Below, in pieces: positions 1 through 4,875 of a stretch of 7,819 bases of DNA. The position numbers were made by a program, and so were the translations under genes. The notes under the pieces are model-generated. The model made no database searches and had not been told where the DNA came from. It worked only from the letters and a program-made list of their open reading frames with translations. The stretch's first letter is position 1. Each line of letters starts with the position of its first letter. This DNA is from Xanthobacteraceae bacterium (GTDB lineage Bacteria > Pseudomonadota > Alphaproteobacteria > Rhizobiales > Xanthobacteraceae), in NCBI GenBank assembly GCA_030037105.1, contig JASHRY010000123.1, forward strand, positions 1-7,819, written 5' to 3'.

Positions 1-180
1 CCTACAGCCCAGACCTCAATCCGATCGAGCAGGTCTTCGCCAAGCTCAAGACCCTGCTCAGAAAAGCCGACGAGCGAACCGTCGAAACGACCTGGCGACG
101 TATCGGAACCTTGCTCAACGCATTCCCTCCGCAGGAATGCGCAAAACTACTTCCGAAACGCAGGATATGCTTCAGCCTAA
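1..180 (+). pseudogene. IS630-family transposase, C-terminal fragment with apparent +1 frameshift
   Basis: Reading from base 3, the frame encodes YSPDLNPIEQVFAKLK. This is the hallmark C-terminal block of DDE_3/IS630 transposases, and the E of NPIE is the third catalytic acidic residue. The N-terminal part lies outside the window. The frame continues to ...FPPQECAK and then loses family resemblance, running on to a stop at 258-260 inside the antisense aminotransferase gene. If one A is removed from the AAAA run at 143-146, the frame becomes ECANYFRNAGYASA followed by TAA at 178-180, which is the usual IS630 ending. The copy therefore looks frameshifted about 12 codons before its end. The catalytic E is upstream of the lesion, so activity may not be fully lost. 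A sequencing error or programmed slippage cannot be excluded. Confidence 0.72.
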
Positions 181-195
181 GTGAAATGGACTCTA
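1..195 (+). mobile_element. Right end of an IS630-family insertion sequence (left part outside window)
   Basis: The element is recognised from the transposase tail it carries. About 13 bases of non-coding sequence follow the expected transposase stop (178-180), then the tetranucleotide CTAG at 193-196. IS630/Tc1-mariner elements insert at TA and duplicate it, and IS630 itself favours CTAG, so the junction is most simply placed with the TA at 194-195. The neighbouring aminotransferase gene begins immediately on the other side. The left end, the matching inverted repeat and the other TA copy are outside the window, so the exact boundary is inferred. The element points toward the 3' end of ilvE. 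Confidence 0.6.
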
Positions 196-1083
196 GGCCG
201 CGGCAGCCTTGCCTTTGGGCCGCACCTCGGCGCTGTAGTCGGTCATCAACGCTTGCGTGATGCGGCCGGGAGTGAAGGTCCAGTCGGCGATCTGGGAGAC
301 GGCGGTGACTTCCGCCGCGGTGCCGGTGATGAAGCATTCGGAGAAGCCGGCGAGTTCCTCCGGCATGATGCGGCGCTCGATCACCGCGATGTCGTGCCGG
401 CGCGCTAAGGCGATCGCGGTCGCGCGGGTGATGCCGGAGAGGAAGCAGTCGGCGATCGGCGTGTGGATCTTGCCGTCCTTGATGAAGAAGATGTTGGCGC
501 CGGTGCATTCGGCGACGCGTCCCTGCCAGTCGAGCATCATGGCATCGGCAAAGCCGCGCCGCTCGGCGCGATGCTTGGAGATGGTGCAGATCGCGTAGAG
601 GCCGGCGGCCTTGGCGAGGGCCGGCGCCGTTTTCGGATCGGGGCGGCGATAGTCGGCAAGGTCGAGCCGAATGCCCTTGAGGCGCTGCGCCGGATCGAAA
701 TAGCTCGGCCATTCCCAGGTGGCGATGGCGAGATGGATCTTGTTGTTCTGCGCCGAGACGCCGAGCTGTTCGGAGCCGCGCCAGGCGATCGGCCGCACAT
801 AGGCGTCCTTCTGATTGTTCTTGTCGAGAACGAGGCGCTTGGCGGCGTCGATCTCCGCCGCGCTGTAGGGAATGTCGAAGTCGAGTATCTGCGCCGAGCG
901 CTTGAGCCGCTCGGAATGCTCGCTGCTCCGGAAAATCTCGCCGTTATAGGCGCGTTCGCCCTCGAACACGCAGCTCGCATAATGGAGGCCGTGCGTGAGC
1001 ACGTTGATCTTGCACTCGGCGGTGGGAACAAGCTTGCCGTCGAACCAGATCACGTCGGGACGCTGGTCGAAGGGCACCGCCAT
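193..1083 (-). CDS. ilvE: Branched-chain amino acid aminotransferase (class IV, PLP)
   Basis: This 296-residue protein of the fold-type IV PLP aminotransferase family reversibly transfers the amino group between leucine, isoleucine or valine and 2-oxoglutarate. It is the last step of branched-chain amino acid synthesis and acts in the cytosol. Visible landmarks: LTHGLHYASCVFEGERAY at 29-46; the Schiff-base lysine K158 in ALAKAAGLY; the class IV signature around E192 (AECTGANIFF), where E192 should contact the PLP ring nitrogen; LSGITR at 215-220; and the phosphate-binding GTAAEVT at 254-260. Length is normal for the family. The ATG at 1083 is supported by a strong AGGGAGG about 7 bases upstream. 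The gene stands alone, divergent from the MarR operon. Its TAG stop (193-195) sits at the probable IS630 junction, so its final base may come from the IS. A D-amino-acid transaminase or aminodeoxychorismate lyase is less likely given the motif set and the EGERAY block. Confidence 0.93.
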   Translation of the reverse strand: MAVPFDQRPDVIWFDGKLVPTAECKINVLTHGLHYASCVFEGERAYNGEIFRSSEHSERLKRSAQILDFDIPYSAAEIDAAKRLVLDKNNQKDAYVRPIAWRGSEQLGVSAQNNKIHLAIATWEWPSYFDPAQRLKGIRLDLADYRRPDPKTAPALAKAAGLYAICTISKHRAERRGFADAMMLDWQGRVAECTGANIFFIKDGKIHTPIADCFLSGITRATAIALARRHDIAVIERRIMPEELAGFSECFITGTAAEVTAVSQIADWTFTPGRITQALMTDYSAEVRPKGKAAAA

Positions 1084-1243
1084 GGCATTGCCTCCCTGGC
1101 CTTAACTGGCCCATTTGCCGGCATTCCGCCGCGCCCGGGCCGGATTTGGCGTTTTTGCGTCGGCAGTGGAGTCCCGGTATGGTCGCAACTCTCCGCACAA
1201 GCGCCCTTCAGCGCCGCGGCACGTCATCCTGGGATGCGCCTGA

Positions 1244-1266
1244 CGCAATGTTGTCGTGACATTGCG
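1244..1266. promoter_or_regulatory. Perfect inverted repeat, 8-bp arms, in ilvE-marR control region
   Basis: CGCAATGT (1244-1251) and ACATTGCG (1259-1266) are exact reverse complements separated by 7 bases. The site lies just downstream of the inferred ilvE -10 on the minus strand, around its expected transcription start. It is upstream of the inferred marR promoter on the plus strand. The geometry (23 bp, dyad, about two helical turns) suits a dimeric winged-helix regulator such as MarR or a phosphorylated OmpR-type dimer. It could instead act as a hairpin at the 5' end of the ilvE mRNA. The binding protein is unknown. Confidence 0.5.
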
Positions 1267-1270
1267 CTTT

Positions 1271-1299
1271 TTGCGATAACAATCAAAGCGAAATATGTC
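1271..1299 (+). promoter_or_regulatory. Candidate promoter for the marR-RR-HK operon
   Basis: TTGCGA (1271-1276) and TATGTC (1294-1299) are 17 bases apart on the plus strand. Both hexamers are only moderate matches. If used, transcription would start around 1305-1307, leaving fewer than 12 bases before the ATG at 1315. That fits the absence of any Shine-Dalgarno sequence there and suggests a leaderless or near-leaderless mRNA. The promoter lies almost on top of the divergent ilvE promoter. Confidence 0.3.
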
Positions 1300-1301
1300 A
1301 A
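1273..1301 (-). promoter_or_regulatory. Candidate sigma-70-type promoter for ilvE
   Basis: On the minus strand, TTGACA (1301-1296) is followed after exactly 17 bases by TATCGC (1278-1273). The -35 is a perfect consensus and the spacing is optimal. The -10 is a moderate match, as is usual in alphaproteobacteria. Transcription would start near 1266, giving a leader of about 180 nt before the ilvE ATG. The -35 lies inside the inverted repeat at 1294-1314. Confidence 0.45.
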
Positions 1302-1314
1302 TATAGCTGACATA
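1294..1314. promoter_or_regulatory. Perfect inverted repeat abutting the marR start codon
   Basis: TATGTCA (1294-1300) and TGACATA (1308-1314) are exact reverse complements around a 7-base AT-rich spacer. The repeat ends at the base before the marR ATG. It overlaps the candidate marR -10 on the plus strand and the candidate ilvE -35 on the minus strand. A protein bound here would block both promoters, so it is a good candidate for autorepression by the MarR protein. The assignment is inferred from position and symmetry. Confidence 0.55.
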
Positions 1315-1875
1315 ATGGCCGCCATCAGTGTCACGACAGCAACTCATCCCCGCTCCGCCGCGGCGCCGGCCGAGGCCGCGCCAGAGGCGGGCGAGCCTTG
1401 CTGGGACCTCATCGAGCTTCTGTTCTTCGCCTATCGCGACTTCGTCTCCGATCCCGACGAGGTGCTGGAGAAGCTCGGCTTCGGCCGCGCCCACCATCGC
1501 GTCCTGCATTTCGTCAACCGCAATCCGGGGATGAGAGTCGCCGATCTGCTCGACATCCTGAAAATCACCAAGCAGTCCTTGGGCCGCGTGCTCAAGGAGC
1601 TTATCGACAAGGGCTATGTCGTGCAGAAGGAGGGGGATAACGATCGCCGCCAGCGGCTCCTTTACGTGAGCCCCGCGGGCGAAGCGCTGGCGATGAAGCT
1701 GGCCGGCCTGCAGACGGCGCGCATCGCGCGCGTGCTGGCCGAGCTCGGACCCGGCGCGCGCGAGGCGGCGCGGCGCTTTCTCGCCGGCATGATCGACGCG
1801 CAGGAGCGCGATCGGGTCCTGCACTTGATTGCACGCGCCGACCGCGGACGGCGGCGCGGCCGCGACGGCGCCTGA
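1315..1875 (+). CDS. MarR-family transcriptional regulator (PetP-like)
   Basis: This 186-residue winged-helix protein is preceded by a low-complexity Ala/Pro/Glu-rich N-terminus (about 1-28). Helical dimerisation residues start at WDLIELLFFAYRDF (30-43). The helix-turn-helix spans about 74-100 (MRVADLLDILKITKQSLGRVLKELIDKGYV). The MarR wing is GDNDRRQRLLYVSPAGEAL (107-124), with the typical DRR.R pair. The reading frame stays open far upstream, but MarR similarity and the base-composition change argue for the ATG at 1315. No Shine-Dalgarno precedes it, and an inverted repeat abuts it. The TGA stop overlaps the next ATG (TGATG), so the gene is probably co-translated with the response regulator. 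A MarR gene overlapping an OmpR-type regulator matches the petP-petR pair described in Rhodobacter capsulatus. Orthology is inferred, and no ligand can be read from the sequence. Confidence 0.88.
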   Translation: MAAISVTTATHPRSAAAPAEAAPEAGEPCWDLIELLFFAYRDFVSDPDEVLEKLGFGRAHHRVLHFVNRNPGMRVADLLDILKITKQSLGRVLKELIDKGYVVQKEGDNDRRQRLLYVSPAGEALAMKLAGLQTARIARVLAELGPGAREAARRFLAGMIDAQERDRVLHLIARADRGRRRGRDGA

Positions 1876-2582
1876 TGACCGGGCCGGCCGCCAATCCGGC
1901 CGACGACGCGCCGCACCTGCTCGTCGTCGATGACGATCGCCGCATCCGTGCGCTGCTGTCACGCTTCCTGCTCGGCGAGGGCTATCGCGTCACCACCGCC
2001 GAGACCGCCCATGAGGCGCGCGTCCAGCTTGAAAGCCTCAAGTTCGATCTCCTGATCCTCGACGTGATGATGCCGGGCGAGAACGGCTTTGATTTTGCCA
2101 GCGCGATCCGCGCCGGCTCGGCAGTGCCGATCCTCATGCTGACGGCGCGGGATGGGACGGAAAGCCGGATCAAGGGCCTCGAAATCGGCGCCGATGATTA
2201 TCTGGCGAAACCGTTCGAGCCGCGCGAATTGTCGCTGCGCGTCGCCAACATTCTCAAGCGCGTGCATCCGCCGCACGCGCCGGCCGTGGAATCGGTGCGC
2301 TTCGGCCCGTTCATCTTCCATCTCGCGCGCGGCGAGCTGCGCCGCGGCGAGGAGGTGATCCGGCTGACCGACCGCGAGCGCGAGATGCTGCGCGTGCTTG
2401 CCGCAAGCGCCGGCGAGACCGTCCCGCGCCAGGCGCTCGCCGGCAACGGCGACAGCGTCAGCGAGCGCACCGTCGACGTGCAGGTCAACCGACTGCGCCG
2501 CAAGATCGAGAATGATCCGGCCAATCCGCTGATCGTTCAGACCGTGCGCGGCTTGGGTTACCGGCTGGTGGTGGCCCCATGA
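1875..2582 (+). CDS. petR: OmpR-family response regulator, PetR-like
   Basis: This 235-residue two-component response regulator is cytosolic and binds DNA when phosphorylated. The receiver domain (about 13-130) has the acidic pocket D19/D20 (LLVVDDDRRIR), the phospho-acceptor D63 (LILDVMMPGENG), the switch T90 (MLTAR) and K112 (AKPFEP). All essential residues are present. The winged-helix effector domain (about 138-233) includes LTDREREMLRVL, the recognition segment SERTVDVQVNRLRRKIE, and VRGLGYRLV at the end. The start overlaps the MarR stop by one base and the stop overlaps the kinase start (ATGA), so expression is probably coupled across three genes. The N-terminal block PHLLVVDDDRRIRALLSRFL resembles PetR, which is required for respiratory and photosynthetic growth in R. 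capsulatus. The gene name is by resemblance and the targets here are unknown. Confidence 0.93.
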   Translation: MTGPAANPADDAPHLLVVDDDRRIRALLSRFLLGEGYRVTTAETAHEARVQLESLKFDLLILDVMMPGENGFDFASAIRAGSAVPILMLTARDGTESRIKGLEIGADDYLAKPFEPRELSLRVANILKRVHPPHAPAVESVRFGPFIFHLARGELRRGEEVIRLTDREREMLRVLAASAGETVPRQALAGNGDSVSERTVDVQVNRLRRKIENDPANPLIVQTVRGLGYRLVVAP

Positions 2583-4051
2583 GCGGCGTCGTGACCAGCT
2601 TTGACGATGGCATCGGGCGGCTACGCAGCGCCGCCGGCCGCTTGATGGCCGCGGCGAATGCCGTGCGTCACGTCGCCGGCCATGTCGCCGGCCCCGTCGT
2701 TCGCGCCTCGGATCGCTTCAGCCTCTGGCTCAAGTCGGTGCTGCCCAAGGGGCTTTACGCCCGCGCGCTCCTGATCATCATCGTGCCGATGGTGGTGCTG
2801 CAATCCGTGGTCGCCTTCATGTTCATGGACCGGCAGTGGGGCCTGGTGACCCGTTACCTGTCGGCTGCGATCACCCAGGAGATCGCGACGCTCATCGACG
2901 TCTACAAAACCTATCCGCACGGCGACGACCGCGCCGCGCGCGCGGCGCGCGCCGAATTGCGCCGCATCGCTCAGGACCGGCTCAGCCTCGTGGTCGATTT
3001 CCTGCCGCAGACGCAGTTGCCGCCGCCCGGCCCCAAGCCGTTCTTCTCCCAGCTCGACGTGGCGCTGTCGGACGAGATCCGCAGGCAGATCGGCCTGCCG
3101 TTCTGGATCGACACCGTCGGCCGCTCTTCGATCGTCGAGATCCGCATCAAGCTCGACGACACCGTCATGCGGGTGTTCGCGCGGCGCGCCGACGTTTACG
3201 ACGCCAATTCGTGGATGTTCCTGTTGTGGATGGTGGCGACCTCACTCGTCCTGCTCACCGTCGCCATCCTGTTCCTGCGCAACCAGATCCGGCCGATCGT
3301 GCGCCTAGCCGACGCCGCCGAAGCCTTCGGCAAGGGCCGCGAGGCGCCGAATTTCCGCCCGCGCGGCGCGCGCGAGGTGCGGCGCGCGGCGGCCGCGTTC
3401 CTGGAAATGAAAGCCCGCATCGAGCGCTCGATCGAGCAGCGCACGGCCATGCTCGCCGGCGTGTCGCACGATCTGCGCACCGTGCTCACGCGCTTCAAGC
3501 TCGAACTCGCTTTGCTCGGCCAGAGCCCCGAGGCCGAGGCGATCAAGAGGGACGTGGACGAGATGGCCGGCATGCTCGAAGCATACCTCGCCTTCGCGCG
3601 TGGCGACTCGGGCGAACAGTCGGCGCCGACCGACATCGCCGCCTTGCTCGACGAGCTCAAGATCGACAGCGAGCGCCACGGGCATCGGGCCAGCGTGGCC
3701 TTCCATGGACAGCCGGAGGTGACGGTGCGTCCGGCGGCGTTCAAGCGCTGCCTCGTCAATCTCGTGTCCAATGCCGGCCGCTTCGCCTCGACGGTCGCCA
3801 TCACCGGCCATTGCGATCACCGCTGGCTGACGGTGACGGTGGACGACGACGGTCCAGGCATCCCGCTGCAATTGCGCGAAGATGTGTTCAAGCCGTTCCT
3901 GCGCCTCGACGATGCGCGCAACCAGGACGAAGGCGGCACCGGCCTCGGCCTCGCCATCGCCCGCGACATCGCGCGCTCGCACGGCGGCGACATCACCCTC
4001 GGCGATTCTCCGCTCGGCGGGTTGCGCGCGAGCGTCCGCGTGCCGGTCTGA
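2579..4051 (+). CDS. Membrane sensor histidine kinase (HAMP, EnvZ-like)
   Basis: This 490-residue kinase is the probable partner of the overlapping response regulator. In order: an unusually long cytosolic N-terminus (1-60); TM1 at about 61-82 (ARALLIIIVPMVVLQSVVAF); a periplasmic sensor region at about 84-210; TM2 at about 212-233; HAMP at about 234-287 (NQIRPIVRLADAAEAFGKG...); a dimerisation/phosphoacceptor helix with H297 in SHDLRTVLTR; then an ATPase domain. The ATPase has the N box NLVSNAGRF (393-401), G1 DDDGPGIP (422-429), F box VFKPFLRL (436-442) and G2 GGTGLGLAIA (452-461). The H-box has V302 where most kinases have Pro (HDLRTPL). All catalytic residues appear intact. The architecture is EnvZ-like (two TMs, periplasmic loop, HAMP). 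The start overlaps the regulator's stop by ATGA. The signal sensed cannot be told from the sequence. Confidence 0.92.
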   Translation: MSGVVTSFDDGIGRLRSAAGRLMAAANAVRHVAGHVAGPVVRASDRFSLWLKSVLPKGLYARALLIIIVPMVVLQSVVAFMFMDRQWGLVTRYLSAAITQEIATLIDVYKTYPHGDDRAARAARAELRRIAQDRLSLVVDFLPQTQLPPPGPKPFFSQLDVALSDEIRRQIGLPFWIDTVGRSSIVEIRIKLDDTVMRVFARRADVYDANSWMFLLWMVATSLVLLTVAILFLRNQIRPIVRLADAAEAFGKGREAPNFRPRGAREVRRAAAAFLEMKARIERSIEQRTAMLAGVSHDLRTVLTRFKLELALLGQSPEAEAIKRDVDEMAGMLEAYLAFARGDSGEQSAPTDIAALLDELKIDSERHGHRASVAFHGQPEVTVRPAAFKRCLVNLVSNAGRFASTVAITGHCDHRWLTVTVDDDGPGIPLQLREDVFKPFLRLDDARNQDEGGTGLGLAIARDIARSHGGDITLGDSPLGGLRASVRVPV

Positions 4052-4063
4052 CGAACTTCTCTT

Positions 4064-4681
4064 TCACGTTTGCCGCAAATCCGCGGCGGCACGGGCGAGG
4101 ATTTCAACAAGGCGCGCCTCGGCGCCGGCGTCGTCGTCGAGGCGCTTGCCGACCGCCTCGCACAAATGATCGAACGCGGCCTCGACGAGCGGCGGCAGGG
4201 TACGGCGATTGTCGCGCTCTCCGCGCGCCGCCCGACGCCAACGGTTCACGCGTTCGCCGAACGCGGTCAGGCGGTCGAGCACCACGTCGGCAAGATCGCG
4301 ATTGGCCTTGAGGTAGGCGCGGCCCTCCTCGGTGATGGCATAGAGCCTCTTGCTGCCCTCGGTCGAGGCGGTGACGTAGCCCGCTTCCTCAAGATAAGTC
4401 AGCGTCGGATAGACGATGCCCGGACTCGGTGAGTACCAGTCCGCAGTCTTTTCCTCCAACAGCTTGATGATCTCGTAGCCGTGGCGCGGCGCCTCGGCGA
4501 TCAAAGCGAGCGCGATCAGCCGCAGGTCGCCTTGCGCCAGCATGCGCCGGGCGCGCAGCAGATCGTCGGCGCCCATCCCGCCCATGCCAGGGCGTCCGCC
4601 AAAGCCGAAACCGCCGAACCGGCCGCGGCGATGGCGGCCCGCGGCCCACATGCCGCCGGGATATTCACAATGTCCGTGCAT
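4064..4681 (-). CDS. PadR-family transcriptional repressor with Gly-rich, His/Cys-containing N-terminus
   Basis: This 205-residue protein has a PadR winged-helix domain at about 52-125: GDLRLIALALIAEAPRHGYEI (51-71), the family signature YSPSPGIVYPTLTYLEEAGYV (83-103) and a basic wing ending in YAITEEG. A C-terminal helical dimerisation region follows (about 128-203). Residues 1-38 are rich in Gly, Phe and Met, with H2, H4, C5 and H17 near the start. E. coli YqjI, a nickel-responsive PadR protein controlling a ferric reductase gene, has the same layout of metal-binding N-terminal extension plus PadR domain. The extension here has far fewer His, so metal sensing is only a possibility. The ATG at 4681 has GGAG six bases upstream. 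The gene is convergent with the kinase (12-bp gap) and divergent from osmC. Twin palindromes upstream suggest autoregulation. Confidence 0.9.
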   Translation of the reverse strand: MHGHCEYPGGMWAAGRHRRGRFGGFGFGGRPGMGGMGADDLLRARRMLAQGDLRLIALALIAEAPRHGYEIIKLLEEKTADWYSPSPGIVYPTLTYLEEAGYVTASTEGSKRLYAITEEGRAYLKANRDLADVVLDRLTAFGERVNRWRRAARGERDNRRTLPPLVEAAFDHLCEAVGKRLDDDAGAEARLVEILARAAADLRQT

Positions 4682-4696
4682 ATTCGTCTCCTATAC

Positions 4697-4710
4697 AAAG
4701 ATATATCTTT
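4697..4710. promoter_or_regulatory. padR operator 1: palindrome AAAGATATATCTTT
   Basis: This is a perfect 14-bp palindrome sharing the 12-bp core AAGATATATCTT with a second site 39 bp away (centre to centre). It lies just downstream of the inferred padR -10, so bound protein would block initiation. It is one of the most AT-rich stretches in a very GC-rich window. Binding by the adjacent PadR protein is inferred from position, symmetry and the usual autoregulation of this family. Confidence 0.72.
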
Positions 4711-4738
4711 AGATAGCTCACAATAAGATATAACGCAA
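4710..4738 (-). promoter_or_regulatory. Candidate promoter of the padR gene
   Basis: On the minus strand, TTGCGT (4738-4733) and TATCTA (4715-4710) are 17 bases apart. The promoter is bracketed by the two palindromes: operator 2 overlaps the -35 and operator 1 overlaps the last base of the -10 and covers the start region. Transcription would begin near 4703, leaving about 22 bases before the ATG, including the GGAG ribosome-binding site at 4688-4691. Confidence 0.5.
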
Positions 4739-4749
4739 GATATATCTTG
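4736..4749. promoter_or_regulatory. padR operator 2: palindrome CAAGATATATCTTG
   Basis: This is a second perfect 14-bp palindrome with the same AAGATATATCTT core. It overlaps the inferred padR -35 on the minus strand and a weak candidate osmC -35 on the plus strand (TTGATG, 4747-4752). A site here could regulate both divergent genes. A partial third copy (AAGATATA, 4725-4732) lies between the two full sites. Confidence 0.7.
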
Positions 4750-4775
4750 ATGCTGGGTCCGTGCCTGGCGATTTT
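4747..4775 (+). promoter_or_regulatory. Weak candidate promoter for osmC
   Basis: TTGATG (4747-4752) and GATTTT (4770-4775) are 17 bases apart on the plus strand. The -10 is poor. It is reported because its -35 overlaps operator 2, which would put osmC under the same repressor as padR. No better plus-strand promoter was seen between 4750 and 4870. Confidence 0.22.
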
Positions 4776-4842
4776 CGTCAAGCACGCGACAACGGCGCCC
4801 CGCAAACAACACGGGTCACGAAGCGTTGGCTGGGTTAACTTC

Positions 4843-4857
4843 CCCCGCGCGGCGGGG
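4843..4857 (+). other. GC-rich hairpin in the osmC leader, near the RBS
   Basis: CCCCGC (4843-4848) and GCGGGG (4852-4857) can pair around a GCG loop, seven bases before the AGGAGG ribosome-binding site of osmC (4865-4870). No U-run follows, so it is not a typical terminator. It may affect mRNA stability or ribosome access, or be the remnant of a small interspersed repeat. Confidence 0.35.
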
Positions 4858-4875
4858 AGAACGCAGGAGGCGTGA

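Noticed and set aside
1102..1229. Small minus-strand ORF (about 41 codons from an ATG near 1227) ending just before ilvE, considered as a leader peptide
   Set aside because: It has no ribosome-binding site, no run of Leu/Ile/Val codons, and no terminator/antiterminator stems were found.
463..1314. Open reading frame extending the MarR frame upstream for about 280 codons
   Set aside because: It is antisense to ilvE and crosses the control region; MarR similarity begins only after the ATG at 1315.
4076..4105. Possible terminator between the kinase and padR
   Set aside because: The stem is inside padR coding sequence and lacks a T-run in either direction.
2836..4311. 491-codon plus-strand ORF overlapping the kinase in another frame
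   Set aside because: It is Arg/Pro/Ala-rich, as expected of a shifted frame in GC-rich DNA; the kinase frame has complete motifs.
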